64,000 nt of DNA from Caldilineaceae bacterium (GTDB lineage Bacteria > Chloroflexota > Anaerolineae > Caldilineales > Caldilineaceae): the NCBI GenBank assembly GCA_026645575.1, contig JAPKMW010000028.1, positions 1-64,000 on the forward strand. Reading direction: 5' to 3'. The notes under the pieces are model-generated. The model had not been told where the DNA came from and searched no databases. It worked only from the letters and a program-made list of their open reading frames with translations. This document shows, one piece after another, positions 8,278 through 17,381 of this stretch; within the stretch, counting starts at the first letter, position 1, and the number at the start of each line of letters is the position of its first letter. A program made the position numbers and the translations under genes.

Positions 8278-9288
8278 TTACCCTTGTCGCCCGGCGACTT
8301 CGCGCACAATGTAAATCGGTTTGTTCTGGCTTTCGTGATAGGTGCGGATGGTCATTTCCCCCAGCAACCCCATCGTAATCAACTGGACGCCAATGACGAC
8401 CAGCAGCACCCCCAGGAGCAACATCGGCCGTCCACCGATATTTTCGCCCAACCCCAGTTTGATAAAGGTCAAGTAGAGGCCGATGAGAATACCACCGCCG
8501 GCGGACAACAGACCCATTGTGCCAAAGACATGGATCGGGCGGGTTGAGTAGCTACCCAAGAACCAGACCAAAATCAGATCAAGCATCACGCGGATGGTGC
8601 GACTGATGCCATATTTGGAGCGGCCAAATTGACGGGCGCGATGGTTGACCGGCACTTCCGAAACGGTGCCGCCCACCTGGCTTGCCAACGCCGGGATAAA
8701 GCGGTGCAATTCGCCATAGAGATTGACATGCTGCAACACATCGCGCCGGTAGGCTTTGAGCGAGCAGCCATAGTCATGTAACTGGACATCGGTGACATTG
8801 GAGATGAGTCGGTTGGCGATCATCGAGGGCAATTTGCGATCCCAATAGCGATCTTGCCGGTGGATGCGCCAGCCGCTGACAATGTCATAGCCTTCGTCGA
8901 TCTTTGCCATCAATTTGGGGACATCTTCCGGGTCGTTTTGCAGGTCGGCGTCCATCGTAATCACCACTTCGCCACGGGCATAGTCAAAACCGGCGGAGAA
9001 GGCCGCAGTCTGCCCAAAGTTGCGCCGCAAGCGGATCACAGTGATATGGTCATCCTCGGCGGCCCATTCACGTAAAAGTTGGTAGCTGCGATCTTTGGAG
9101 CCATCATCCACGATGACAACCTCATAGGTGTCGCCGTAGGAGGCCAGCGCAGCGGTGAGGGCCGTGCGCAGGTGGGGAATGCTCTCTTCTTCGTTGTAAA
9201 GAGGAATGACAACCGAAATGCGCAGCGGCTTTAAAATGGCGCGCTCGGCATCATCGGGGACCATTGTGAGTAGGGTTGAAGTTTCCAT
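8278..9288 (-). CDS. Glycosyltransferase family 2, polyprenyl-phosphate type (GtrB/DPM-like)
   Basis: A 336-residue GT2 enzyme. The GT-A domain starts with VVIPLYNEEESIP near residue 26, VIVDDGSKDRS near 58 and the metal-binding DAD at 113-115 (TMDADLQNDPED). Two hydrophobic segments at the C-terminus (around 240-265 and 275-300) are typical of GtrB-like membrane-bound enzymes that move glucose or mannose from a nucleotide sugar onto undecaprenyl or dolichyl phosphate. It probably feeds cell-surface glycosylation on the inner face of the membrane. AAAGGAAC precedes the ATG at 9288. It is monocistronic by position. Confidence 0.9.
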   Translation of the reverse strand: METSTLLTMVPDDAERAILKPLRISVVIPLYNEEESIPHLRTALTAALASYGDTYEVVIVDDGSKDRSYQLLREWAAEDDHITVIRLRRNFGQTAAFSAGFDYARGEVVITMDADLQNDPEDVPKLMAKIDEGYDIVSGWRIHRQDRYWDRKLPSMIANRLISNVTDVQLHDYGCSLKAYRRDVLQHVNLYGELHRFIPALASQVGGTVSEVPVNHRARQFGRSKYGISRTIRVMLDLILVWFLGSYSTRPIHVFGTMGLLSAGGGILIGLYLTFIKLGLGENIGGRPMLLLGVLLVVIGVQLITMGLLGEMTIRTYHESQNKPIYIVREVAGRQG

Positions 9289-9565
9289 GCGTTCCTTTGT
9301 GAGTAGACTTTTCGGGGTCCGGCTACCCTTTCTGGAAGGGGCCACTGACGGCTGGGTAGCCGGAACAGTCCTTGCCCCTGCAGCCTAGCCCGAAAGCATC
9401 CGTTTTTCCCTACATAATAACGCGTTCCGGGAAAAACGTCCAAGAATCGTGGAAAGCAGTAAAGACTTTTGCAAACGAACAAATTACTACTGGTATAGCC
9501 GCAGGTATAGGTTGCATCCCATCCGCGTCAAACAAGCGAGTGCAGGGAAACCTTCTGAGATTCGC

Positions 9566-9625
9566 CTGTCATTCTGAAAGAACCTCTAGCGTATTTGTGA
9601 CCTAGAGATTCTTTCAGAATGACAG
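9566..9625. repeat. Inverted repeat, GTCATTCTGAAAGAA word
   Basis: Arms 9566-9589 and 9602-9625 are complementary over 24 bases with a single mismatch and a 12-base loop. The word CTGTCATTCTGAAAGAA reads into each arm from the outside. It stands alone in the intergenic region and may be a dispersed repeat. Confidence 0.8.
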
Positions 9626-9712
9626 AGCAGCCCCTAGCGTTTCCCTAAAACCCTAGCTCCATGCCGATGGAGTGCAAACCGCACCTACGATACCGGCATT
9701 ATTTGGGAAATT

Positions 9713-9794
9713 GTAACTATTCAGCCTGCTCCTAGCCGGTCCGTGACCGGCGCCAGTCACGGACTGGCTGAGAGCGGGTAGGCTGAATAGTCAC
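9713..9794. repeat. Nested inverted repeat of the GTAACTACTCAG family
   Basis: The outer stem pairs 9713-9727 with 9780-9794 (GTAACTATTCAGCCT, one mismatch); the inner stem pairs 9734-9747 with 9756-9769 (AGCC-GTCCGTGAC core, one mismatch). The central part of the arms between them does not pair. Each arm carries its own GTCCGTGAC word, unlike the simple members where this word is the apex. It lies 42 bases after the end of the epimerase gene. Confidence 0.8.
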
Positions 9795-9835
9795 CGGAAA
9801 TTTACAATCGTCTTTACTAGGGTGTTACCTGCAAT

Positions 9836-10615
9836 TTACCGGAAGAGATGTTCGACCGAGTACGGCAAGCCGTTGGGCCAGACATCTTGCGGTTCGTAGC
9901 CGATGAGGCGGCGGGCCGGTTCCAAGTCGAGCCGTTCGATGTTGAGCGGTTTGCTGGTGGCAAAGAGCGTGATACATTCACCGGGTGCGGGCGCCTCAGC
10001 TTCGACACACCGTTCGTGAAAGCGGTTGGAATCGTTGTGGCTCAAGAAAACATCCGGGCCGGTGGGGACCGAGAGCAAGCGCTGCGCTTCGTCGGCATTG
10101 CGCGGCAGCCACCCAATCCGCACATTGATGACCGAGAGCTTGTGGACACGGGCATACATATCCCCCATCGCCTCGCCCCACACCTTAGTCAGCGCATAGT
10201 GGTTGACCGGCTTCGGCCCTTCCTCTACCGTGATCGCGCGGTCGGGCCGACCATGACCAGTGACGGTTTGCAGGGTGCTGGCGAGGATCAGCCGCTTGAC
10301 CCCCAAATCCTTGGCCGCTTCACAGATGTAATACAAGCCGACCACATTGGGTTGAAGCAGCACATCAATGAAATCTGCCGGGTTGGGATAGGCGCCCAGG
10401 TGGACAATCGTATCCATGCCTTCGACCGCTTGGTAGACCTTGTCACGATCATTCAGATCACCCATAACAAAATCTTCTAACCCCGGTGAGGGTCGGCGGG
10501 CAAAGCCACGCACATAGTGACCGCGCTGGCGCAGATGTTGGCCCAACGGTTCACCGATGGCGCCGGTGGTTCCAGTGACTAAGACCCGTTGGGGATTGAT
10601 GGCTTTTTCGCTCAT
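9836..10615 (-). CDS. NAD-dependent epimerase/dehydrogenase, uronate dehydrogenase-like
   Basis: A 259-residue extended SDR. The NAD-binding loop is TGTTGAIG (residues 14-21), the active site is HYALTKVWGE (Y-x3-K), and LILASTLQTV supplies the Ser/Thr. Its short length and absent large C-terminal domain fit the uronate dehydrogenase-like subgroup rather than UDP-galactose epimerase. A role in oxidising hexuronates to aldarolactones would suit the sugar genes around it, but this is inferred. The desaturase stop lies 12 bases before its ATG, so they may be co-transcribed, which would be an unlikely metabolic pairing. Confidence 0.8.
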   Translation of the reverse strand: MSEKAINPQRVLVTGTTGAIGEPLGQHLRQRGHYVRGFARRPSPGLEDFVMGDLNDRDKVYQAVEGMDTIVHLGAYPNPADFIDVLLQPNVVGLYYICEAAKDLGVKRLILASTLQTVTGHGRPDRAITVEEGPKPVNHYALTKVWGEAMGDMYARVHKLSVINVRIGWLPRNADEAQRLLSVPTGPDVFLSHNDSNRFHERCVEAEAPAPGECITLFATSKPLNIERLDLEPARRLIGYEPQDVWPNGLPYSVEHLFR

Positions 10616-10627
10616 CGTTGTTGCTTT

Positions 10628-11710
10628 CTAGACCGCTTCGGTTTGGCGGATCGGCTCTGGTTGCAAGGCAAGTTCAGGCTGCAAGGCGCGATAGCGTTGG
10701 GCAGCCTCGCGGAAGGTGATCAACTGCTGACGATCTTCGTCCCACAGCGTCAACGCCATCGTCTTGAGGCCACTCACGAGGGTCAGTTCGGTTACCCGTT
10801 GGAGAATCGGGTTTTCGTTGTGACAATCTTCCAGGTTGTAGTTGGGAATACGGGGGCTGAGGTGGTGGATGTGGTGAAAGCCGATGTTGCCGCTGAACCA
10901 CTGTAAAATAGGGGGCATCTTCATGTAAGAGCTCCCCTGCATAGCGGCCAAGGTGTAATCCCATTGGGGGGTATGCTCCCAATAGGTGCGCTCAAATTGA
11001 TGTTGGACATAGAAGAGCCAGGTGCCGGCACTGCTGGCAATGGCAATAATTGGCAGGCCAATCCACAGGGCATTGCCAAAACCGATGAGTGTACCAATAG
11101 CCGTCCACAAGCCGACGAGCGCCAGGTTGGTCCACCAGACTGACGCTTTCTCGCCATGCCGCCAAGTATCCGGCGTGCCAATGGTCAAGCGGCTTAACAC
11201 CACAAAGTTAATGGTGGGCGCAATCAAAAAGAGGAAGAAGGGGTTACGAAAGCCACGATAGACCAGCCGCCACCACCAATTGGCCGCCTGATATTCTTCG
11301 ACGGTCATGGTCCAAATATCGCCAATGCCCCGCTCTTCCAATTCGGCGTGGTGCGCATGATGAGTGGCATGGCTTTTGCGCCAATATTTGTACGGCACCA
11401 TCGTCAGAATTCCACTAATGATGCCAGTAATGTCATTTGCACGGCGCGCTTTGAAGAACGAACCGTGGCCACAATCATGCTGGATGATGAAAATGCGCAT
11501 TAAAAACCCTGCTGTTGGGAAGGCCAACAGCAGGGTTAACCAGTATCCTACCGATAAACTGAGGTACATCAACGTCCAACCGAGAAGGAAGCCGCCAAAC
11601 GAATTACCCACCTGCCAGAGACTTTTGCGTAAGTTCGGCTGCTGATACTTGGCTACGATCGCTTGCCACCCGGCGTAGTGAACAGCCGGCCCTTGTAAAT
11701 TTTTGTTCAT
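10628..11710 (-). CDS. Fatty acid desaturase, membrane di-iron type
   Basis: A 360-residue integral membrane desaturase. The three histidine boxes are visible: HDCGH (78-82), HATHH followed by AHH (114-121), and HHIHH in GFHHIHHLSPRIP near residue 287. Hydrophobic pairs flank them (around 38-75 and 160-230). The pattern fits omega-6/delta-12-type acyl-lipid desaturases (DesA-like), which insert double bases-saving cis unsaturations using ferredoxin or cytochrome electrons. Membrane fluidity control is the likely role. AAGGGACTG precedes the ATG at 11710. The approximately 385-base upstream region probably holds its promoter. Confidence 0.92.
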   Translation of the reverse strand: MNKNLQGPAVHYAGWQAIVAKYQQPNLRKSLWQVGNSFGGFLLGWTLMYLSLSVGYWLTLLLAFPTAGFLMRIFIIQHDCGHGSFFKARRANDITGIISGILTMVPYKYWRKSHATHHAHHAELEERGIGDIWTMTVEEYQAANWWWRLVYRGFRNPFFLFLIAPTINFVVLSRLTIGTPDTWRHGEKASVWWTNLALVGLWTAIGTLIGFGNALWIGLPIIAIASSAGTWLFYVQHQFERTYWEHTPQWDYTLAAMQGSSYMKMPPILQWFSGNIGFHHIHHLSPRIPNYNLEDCHNENPILQRVTELTLVSGLKTMALTLWDEDRQQLITFREAAQRYRALQPELALQPEPIRQTEAV

Positions 11711-12095
11711 TCAGTCCCTTATCCCTATTCAAAATGCAGTAAATTGCTGCTTGTTATCCGGGATAGTAGCCAACTCATGCAGCTCTGATTCAAGTCGATG
11801 GCCCTTTGGGGCTGTTGTGTACAATCAATATTGTAATGCAACGACACACCTGCTTCAGACAGCCGAAGCTATGCCAACATGCCAGACAACGAAAAGCACT
11901 GTACCATACGATACGCTCACCGGCAATACACACAAGCCCATATGGGAAATAGTACAGAATTGTTTTGGCGCGCGCCGTAAGTTATCCCCTATTACCCACG
12001 CATCCGACTGTGTACCGGTAGCAGTCTATTATAACACCCCCACATAGTGAAAGATGCGGGGGTTGTTGGCGAAATTCGCAAGTTGCCGTGCGTTG
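11711..12095. other. Intergenic region, no gene supported
   Basis: About 385 bases between the desaturase start and the end of the aldo/keto reductase. A plus-strand open frame here has biased composition, no ribosome site and no recognisable protein, so I do not call it. An imperfect stem at 12033-12067 lies close to the aldo/keto reductase stop. Confidence 0.55.
12033..12067 (-). terminator. Possible terminator of the aldo/keto reductase gene
   Basis: AACACCCCCACAT at 12033-12045 pairs with ATGCGGGGGTTGTT at 12054-12067 with one mismatch and one bulge, giving a G/C-rich stem about 30 bases after the minus-strand stop at 12096. On the minus strand an A/T-rich stretch (TTATAATAG) follows. 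Confidence 0.5.
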
Positions 12096-13085
12096 TTAGA
12101 CCGCTTGCTGGGCATCAATATAGGTCGGCACGCCTTCTTCAGCAAAGATGCGGTCAATGGTAGCCCGATCTTCCGCCGTGAGTCGCCAGTCGGCAGCGGC
12201 GACATTCTCTTTCAACTCCTTCTCATTGCGCATCCCGACCAGTGCAACCGTCACGGCGGGGTTGCCCAGCACCCAGGCAATGGCGAGTTGGGCGACGCTT
12301 TTACCGTAACCGGCAGCCAGTTCCTTTAGCCGCGCCGTCACCCGCAGTTCTTTCAAGAAGTTTTCCCGTTCAAAGAGCGGCAGACCAAAGGCTTTGCCAC
12401 CGCTACGCCAGTCCCAGTCCAGGAATTTAGTTTCCGGGGTAAAGGCGCCGGTGAGCAAGCCAAAGCCCAGTGAGCCATAGGCCATGTAACCGATGTTGTT
12501 AGCCAGACAATAGGGCAACACTTCCTTTTCCATGCGGCGGTCATAGAGGTGATAGCCGACCTGGTTGGCCGCCAGCTTGCCATGTTTCTGACACTCTTCC
12601 ATCATGGCAACCGTAAAGTTAGAAACGCCATAGTGACGAATCTTGCCGTCGGCCTTGAGCTTTTCCAGGGCGCGCATGGGTTCTTCAAAGCGGGTGTGGT
12701 GATCCGGCCAGTGGATCAACATGAGGTCGATTACGTCGGTGTTCATGCGCTTGAGACAGCCTTCGGTACGTTTGGTGATGTAATGGTCACGCGAGCTGCG
12801 CCCGATGATCTTGTTATCCTCATCGTAGACAAAGCCCACCTTTGTCACCAGCACGATCTCTTTACGCCGGTTGCCCAGCGCCTTGGCCAGAATCTCTTCC
12901 GAGTGATAAGGGCCGTAGACTTCCGCCGTGTCAAAGAGCGTAATGCCGTGATCAATGGCTTGGTTGACGGCGACACTGGCTTCGCTCACGTCAATCTCGC
13001 CATACATGGTTGTACTCATCTCCCAGGTGCCAAAACCGATGGCCGAGCAGACCAGATCAGTGTCACCAAAGCGTCGTTGTTCCAT
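12096..13085 (-). CDS. Aldo/keto reductase
   Basis: A 329-residue TIM-barrel oxidoreductase. The catalytic tetrad is readable: Asp in FDTAEVYG with its Tyr, Lys in VLVTKVGF, and His in LMLIHWPDH. The NADPH-binding end has VALVGMRNEKEL in place of the more usual IPG motif. It probably reduces sugar-derived or other carbonyls in the cytosol. A strong AAGGAGG precedes the ATG at 13085. It belongs to the same broad family as the enzyme at 22482 but is clearly not a recent duplicate. It is probably monocistronic, flanked by repeats on both sides. Confidence 0.9.
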   Translation of the reverse strand: MEQRRFGDTDLVCSAIGFGTWEMSTTMYGEIDVSEASVAVNQAIDHGITLFDTAEVYGPYHSEEILAKALGNRRKEIVLVTKVGFVYDEDNKIIGRSSRDHYITKRTEGCLKRMNTDVIDLMLIHWPDHHTRFEEPMRALEKLKADGKIRHYGVSNFTVAMMEECQKHGKLAANQVGYHLYDRRMEKEVLPYCLANNIGYMAYGSLGFGLLTGAFTPETKFLDWDWRSGGKAFGLPLFERENFLKELRVTARLKELAAGYGKSVAQLAIAWVLGNPAVTVALVGMRNEKELKENVAAADWRLTAEDRATIDRIFAEEGVPTYIDAQQAV

Positions 13086-13107
13086 AAAGTCCTCCTTGGG
13101 TGCGCGT

Positions 13108-13206
13108 CGGAACACTACAGCGGATTTAGGAAGCAGCGGATTTAACCTTGTGAGCAGAGAGGAGGAAGCAATATCCGTTGCTTCCTAAATCCGCTGTAGT
13201 GTTCCG
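13108..13206. repeat. Perfect 28-bp inverted repeat upstream of the aldo/keto reductase
   Basis: Arms 13108-13135 and 13179-13206 are perfect complements over 28 bases with a 43-base loop. The loop begins with another GCGGATTT copied from the arm. It starts 23 bases upstream of the minus-strand gene start, so it would be near or inside that mRNA leader. It might be a small terminal-inverted-repeat element or a regulatory stem. Confidence 0.85.
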
Positions 13207-13286
13207 GGGTTGTGATAGTTTGGGTTGGGGATGTGGTTTGATCTTACCGCAAGCAGGGCAGAAGTGCAATCGTCAATTCCGCAGGG

Positions 13287-13354
13287 GCGTGCGTCGCACT
13301 GACCAGTAACCGGTTGGTTAGACCGGGTTTACGCTTGGTCAGTGTAACGCACGC
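13287..13354. repeat. Inverted repeat between aminotransferase end and aldo/keto reductase
   Basis: Arms 13287-13305 and 13336-13354 are complementary over 19 bases with two mismatches; inside, GTAACCGG and CCGGGTTTAC give a second imperfect pairing. The CACTGACCA word resembles the inner arm of the element at 474-565. It lies right after the aminotransferase stop and could terminate that operon. Confidence 0.65.
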
Positions 13355-13359
13355 TTCCG

Positions 13360-14526
13360 TTACCCACGTTCGATAAAGCGGCAGAGTCGTTCCATGGCCG
13401 GTTCGAGAACGGACAAATCCGAGGCGGTGCAGACGCGTAAGGCGCCTTCACCCCCGGCGCCAAAAGCTACACCTGGTGCGACAGCCACTTTGGTCTCTTT
13501 GAGCAGGGATAGGCAGTAGGCAAAGGAGTCGGTGACGCCATCGACACGGGGGAAGAGATAGAAAGCGCCTTCGGGCTTTGGTACAGTCACCCCTTTGGTA
13601 GCGGCGAGGGCGTTGTAGCAGAAGCTCATGCGCTCGTGAAAGAGTTCGGCGCGGGCGGCGATCTCGTCTTCGCCTTGTTCGAGCGCAGCCAGGGCGGCGC
13701 GCTGGATAAAGGTGGCGGCATGGGAGACGATAAACTCGTTGAGCGGCCCGGCTTTGGCGATCAGATCGGCGCGCCCAACTGCCCACCCCAAGCGCCAGCC
13801 GGTCATACAGTAGCTTTTGGAGAAAGATTGAGCGACGATCACGGCATCATCACGGGTGCAGAGGCGCAGAATCGATGGGGCGGCGGTTCCCTGGTAGTAG
13901 ATACGCTCATAGACTTCATCAGCCAGCAGCCAGAGTCCGTGGCGGCGGGCAAAGTCGAGCAGTTGTTGTTGCTCCGCCACCGTCGCCACCCAGCCCAACG
14001 GATTTGAGGGGGAGGTGTAGAGCAACAAGCGGGTCTTGGGCGTCAGGGCGGCTTCGAGGGCAGCAAAATCAATGGCAAAGCGGTTGTCACGGACGATAAA
14101 GGGAATTTCGCGGGGCGTAGCGCCAAACATGCGGACAATTTCGGTGCCATTGGGCCAGTTGGGCGAGAGAATCAGCGCTTCGTCTCCGGGATCCAGGGTG
14201 CAGCGAATGGTCAGATTGAGCGCCTGAACGCCGGAGGCTGTCACCACAAGTTCACGCATGGGATCAAGGGTTACATTGTGCAAGTCGGCATACTTGCGGG
14301 CAATACTTTCACGCAAACTGGGCAACCCGGCATTTTCCGAATAGAAGGTCCAGCCGTCGTTGATCGCCTGGGTCGCCGCGTCTTTGATGTACTGCGGCGT
14401 GGGCATGTTGGATTCGCCAAATTGGAGTTTGTAGACGCCTTCCATGGTAAAGGCGACATTCGCCAGTTCACGAATCCGTGAAGGTTGGATTTGGTTGAGA
14501 CCAGGGGCGACCGTCACTGTACTCAT
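13360..14526 (-). CDS. Pyridoxal-phosphate aminotransferase, class I/II
   Basis: A 388-residue fold-type I aminotransferase. Visible signatures are the [10 protein letters not shown] substrate loop, DEVYERIYY, the PLP lysine in [15 protein letters not shown], and the C-terminal arginine in ALRVCTASD that would bind the substrate carboxylate. This matches the aspartate/aromatic aminotransferase-like group; the precise amino acid cannot be assigned. The ATG at 14526 overlaps the stop of the PIG-L gene (ATGA), so translation is coupled. It is the last gene of the long minus-strand run that begins near 22.3 kb or at 15.3 kb. Confidence 0.9.
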   Translation of the reverse strand: MSTVTVAPGLNQIQPSRIRELANVAFTMEGVYKLQFGESNMPTPQYIKDAATQAINDGWTFYSENAGLPSLRESIARKYADLHNVTLDPMRELVVTASGVQALNLTIRCTLDPGDEALILSPNWPNGTEIVRMFGATPREIPFIVRDNRFAIDFAALEAALTPKTRLLLYTSPSNPLGWVATVAEQQQLLDFARRHGLWLLADEVYERIYYQGTAAPSILRLCTRDDAVIVAQSFSKSYCMTGWRLGWAVGRADLIAKAGPLNEFIVSHAATFIQRAALAALEQGEDEIAARAELFHERMSFCYNALAATKGVTVPKPEGAFYLFPRVDGVTDSFAYCLSLLKETKVAVAPGVAFGAGGEGALRVCTASDLSVLEPAMERLCRFIERG

Positions 14527-15281
14527 GCGGCGTTTCCGTTCAGTTTGGCCCACTCTTCATCATTCACCAGCGTCACCACACGGAACGATTCGGCATAAGC
14601 CATCTCTTTGCCCTTGGCAGCGTCAGCCGACCATTGCTTAACCATCGGTGTGGGGTCCCATTCGCCCATCTGGCTGGCGTGCTTTTTGAGCGACTCAATC
14701 TTGAGGTCGATCACGTCACTGATGTTGACGTAGATATTTTCCTTGCCCCCCTCGCCCCAGTTCATGGCATAGACTTTGCGCACTTTGTGGGCGCTTAAGC
14801 CTTCGGCGCTCAAGTCCTGGAAGAGGTGGGGTTGACCGGCGGCAGGAAAGACGGCATCAATAGCCGCCCCAGCCACAGCGCGATGATCCGGGTGATTGAT
14901 ATAGCCATCACCAGCCCAAAGCAACGTTGGGTCAGTGACCATGACCACTTCCGGCTTAAAGCGACGGATCTCACGTACCAGCCGTTTGCGCAACGCCATC
15001 GTATTTTCGACCATGCCGTCCGGTTCGCGGAAGAAGACGACATCCTTTACACCCACTACATCGGCCGCGGCCAACTGCTCGGCCTCACGAATTTCCATCG
15101 CTTGCTCACGAGTAATCGAGAGATCGGCAATACCGACATCACCGCTGGTGACAAGCACATAACAAACTTCGGCGCCAGCGCGCACCCACCGGGCCACCGT
15201 GCCAACACAACCAAATTCAATATCATCCGGGTGGGCCATGATCACCATGACCCGTTTTGGGGTATAGGGTTGACTACTCAT
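14523..15281 (-). CDS. PIG-L family deacetylase
   Basis: A 252-residue zinc-dependent N-deacetylase. The metal site is AHPDD near residue 16, with the third ligand in NHPDHR around residue 123. The family removes N-acetyl groups from amino sugars (LmbE/MshB/BshB-like), and the absence of a signal peptide places it in the cytosol. Context (an amino-sugar-like route with the coupled aminotransferase and upstream glycosidase-like gene) favours a sugar substrate. The ATG at 15281 is chosen because GGAG lies upstream and the longer frame begins without one. It overlaps the aminotransferase start by four bases. Confidence 0.9.
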   Translation of the reverse strand: MSSQPYTPKRVMVIMAHPDDIEFGCVGTVARWVRAGAEVCYVLVTSGDVGIADLSITREQAMEIREAEQLAAADVVGVKDVVFFREPDGMVENTMALRKRLVREIRRFKPEVVMVTDPTLLWAGDGYINHPDHRAVAGAAIDAVFPAAGQPHLFQDLSAEGLSAHKVRKVYAMNWGEGGKENIYVNISDVIDLKIESLKKHASQMGEWDPTPMVKQWSADAAKGKEMAYAESFRVVTLVNDEEWAKLNGNAA

Positions 15282-15373
15282 TGCAACTTTCGCTCCAGAC
15301 TCAAATTGGTAGATAACAGAAAGTAATTCGTTCCAGTTTACCACCAATCGGATCAGGATGAAAAGCGTAGGGG

Positions 15374-15432
15374 TACGGGCGCGGATTCAGATTGCGCGGA
15401 TCACCTTCACAACGTGCAAATACGCGCCCGTA
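15374..15432. repeat. Short inverted repeat between glycosidase-like and PIG-L genes
   Basis: TACGGGCGCG at 15374-15383 pairs perfectly with CGCGCCCGTA at 15423-15432, loop 39 bases. It lies in the 154-base gap after the glycosidase-like stop and may separate two transcription units. Confidence 0.55.
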
Positions 15433-15435
15433 TCC

Positions 15436-16779
15436 TTATTCGCTCACCCCAGGCGGCAGGGCAAATTGACTGGCATCCTCCACCACCAGCACCCAATCGG
15501 GGCCGTCAAAGGGTGGCGTGAAGGTAACAGGATCGGTGGACTTTGCCATTTTACCGATAGACGAGAGTTGGCCGGTGCGTGGATCAACCCACCAGCCGCG
15601 CACCATTGCCCCACTTAGGCTAGTCAAATATACGCTGACTGGGTAAGTCGTCGGCAGGTAAACCATGAGGTAGGAACCGTTGCTGTCGCGCGTGGCTTGT
15701 AGATGATGGCCACCACTACCCGGCTCAGAAGCCAGTACACTCTGGTCAGGGATGCGAGCGAGAAAAGGGCGCGATTCTAACAAGGCGCGCAGGTGTTTCA
15801 CCTGTTCCGCCCCTGGCCGCACCAACGCTTCGAGCCAGGTGCGGTCGGCATGGTTGATGGCTGGGTTGCGCGGCCCACAGAATTGCCAGATCGAGTGGTG
15901 GCCGTAGGTGACGCCACAGCCGCCAGCAAAGACAGAGCGATAGAGTTGTTTGCGCACATCATGGTCGCGGAAATGGCCGTTGGCCGGGTTCCACTTGGGC
16001 CAGGGGCTGACAGGGTGATCTTCGTAATTTGGCTCGCTGTCGAGGGTGGGTTTCGTCGGCGTCAGGTTGTAGTCATGGGTAATGGCATCCCACACAGCGG
16101 TATCGCGCCCGGAGCCGTGGCCGGACTGCATGGTGTTAAAGTCCAGCCATTCTTCCTCGTGCAGCCAGGCCGAAGTGGAGTGGCGCCCCGGTGGATGGTA
16201 GGTTTTCAGCACGCGCCGCCCTGCGCCCTCGTCAATGCCGGCGGCCATGGCACGCCAGAGGGGGCGGTAATCATCGTTTTCAAAGACGGCGGGCCGGTCG
16301 CCGCCCAACATCCAGATCACACTACTTTGGTTGCCATAACGCTGCCCCAGAAAGCGACCATAGACGCGCGCATTCTCGACCGTAAAGACCTGCGGCCCGA
16401 CACCCCACTGTCGATGGTTCACCTTGTCGCCCCAGGTGGGCAGCAAGGCGGTGTAGAGACCGTGATCGGCAGCCATGGCGATCAATTCATCGACATAGGC
16501 AAAGTAGGCTTCATTGGGCTGGGTCGGGTCGTTGTCATGGAGGGGGTGATCGCCGTAGACGTTAGGGGTGTTGAGACCATCAAACTCGGCCAGCACCACG
16601 GCTTGAATGACGGTAAAGCGTTGGCGTTGACGGGCGGCAAAATAAAACTTAGCCTCTTCCCGTGTCAGGCGGTGGAAGAGTTCCCAGGCGGTGTCACCCA
16701 GCCAGAAAAAGGGCGCGCCGCTCTCTGTCACCAGAAAACGCTGGTTCTCGCTGACGCGAATATGGGGTAGCGTACTCAT
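15436..16779 (-). CDS. DUF4038 glycoside hydrolase-like protein (GH140/apiosidase-type)
   Basis: A 447-residue protein with the DUF4038 barrel: [19 protein letters not shown] near residue 24, [30 protein letters not shown], and a candidate acid in [13 protein letters not shown] beta-rich C-terminal part from about residue 350 ([28 protein letters not shown]) fits the putative collagen-binding domain normally found with it. Characterised relatives include GH140 apiosidases acting on pectin side chains, so a plant-polysaccharide oligosaccharide is a plausible substrate. No signal peptide is seen, which suggests action on imported oligosaccharides. AGGAAATC precedes the ATG. Confidence 0.82.
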   Translation of the reverse strand: MSTLPHIRVSENQRFLVTESGAPFFWLGDTAWELFHRLTREEAKFYFAARQRQRFTVIQAVVLAEFDGLNTPNVYGDHPLHDNDPTQPNEAYFAYVDELIAMAADHGLYTALLPTWGDKVNHRQWGVGPQVFTVENARVYGRFLGQRYGNQSSVIWMLGGDRPAVFENDDYRPLWRAMAAGIDEGAGRRVLKTYHPPGRHSTSAWLHEEEWLDFNTMQSGHGSGRDTAVWDAITHDYNLTPTKPTLDSEPNYEDHPVSPWPKWNPANGHFRDHDVRKQLYRSVFAGGCGVTYGHHSIWQFCGPRNPAINHADRTWLEALVRPGAEQVKHLRALLESRPFLARIPDQSVLASEPGSGGHHLQATRDSNGSYLMVYLPTTYPVSVYLTSLSGAMVRGWWVDPRTGQLSSIGKMAKSTDPVTFTPPFDGPDWVLVVEDASQFALPPGVSE

Positions 16780-16793
16780 TGATTTCCTCACTT

Positions 16794-17378
16794 CTATAAA
16801 TCTGTGGATCGATTGACCAGGAGTTGGGGTAAATTATGCCACCAACTGGCCGGCGCGTCTACTCGGAGTAAATGTGTAGCGTAGGGATCATCGCTCGCCC
16901 CTAGCCCCGACGCCACAGCGGTGACGGCTGGGTCGGCGGCCAGCGTGCGCGCAATGGCGGACTCTACCCGGTCGCTGGTGTGGAGGATGAAAATCTGGGT
17001 GATCTCGGCTTCCAACCGATCCACCAGATAATCGATATGCCAAAAGAGGCGCTTAGGTTGCGCTGCTCTGGCGCGCTCTACCGGGATAAGATCCCGTTCT
17101 TGCAATTGCGCCCGCAACAGAGGTTGAATGGTGTGAGGCGGTCGATCCCCGCTGCGGATGGTATGGCGCAGTAGGCGGCCCGCCAGGGTGGTGGCCCCGC
17201 GCTGTCCCAAGGCGGAACCGATATAGAGATAATCGCCGGTTGGAATGGGGATGGATTGGCCACCTTGGAAGCGACCAAAGGTGACAGCAAGGGGAACAGC
17301 AACGTTTAGATGGAGTAGGTAAACCCCTTGCAGTCCGGCTTTGCCAACAAAGCAGATGGGGATCATTGGCTCGCTCAT
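16794..17378 (-). CDS. DUF123 (GIY-YIG-like) domain protein
   Basis: A 194-residue protein with DUF123 hallmarks: GVYLLHL near residue 18, [14 protein letters not shown] around 48, a [10 protein letters not shown] basic helix, and [11 protein letters not shown]123 proteins are a GIY-YIG-like group sometimes fused to endonuclease III and are thought to touch nucleic acids, but activity is not established. The ATG at 17378 lies 3 bases after the HNH gene stop, so the two nuclease-like genes are surely co-transcribed. It is odd to find them inside a sugar-transport and glycosidase operon. Confidence 0.8.
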   Translation of the reverse strand: MSEPMIPICFVGKAGLQGVYLLHLNVAVPLAVTFGRFQGGQSIPIPTGDYLYIGSALGQRGATTLAGRLLRHTIRSGDRPPHTIQPLLRAQLQERDLIPVERARAAQPKRLFWHIDYLVDRLEAEITQIFILHTSDRVESAIARTLAADPAVTAVASGLGASDDPYATHLLRVDAPASWWHNLPQLLVNRSTDL

Positions 17379-17381
17379 GAT

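Larger units (their letters stand above)
9289..9835. other. Intergenic region with two inverted repeats, no gene seen
   Basis: About 550 bases between the GT2 gene and the epimerase. Apart from the repeats at 9566-9625 and 9713-9794 I see no coding frame with a start signal, no RNA gene and no clear promoter. The minus-strand promoter of the GT2 gene should lie in its left part. Confidence 0.6.

Noticed and set aside
9372..9605. Small plus-strand frame upstream of the GT2 gene
   Set aside because: It crosses the inverted repeat 9566-9625, has no ribosome site and looks like no known protein.
11703..12047. Plus-strand 114-codon frame between desaturase and aldo/keto reductase
   Set aside because: No ribosome site, mixed composition and no known protein pattern; treated as intergenic.
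15793..16770. Plus-strand open frame of 325 codons
   Set aside because: It is the antisense shadow of the DUF4038 glycosidase-like gene, whose motifs are clear; the plus frame has no recognisable protein or ribosome site.
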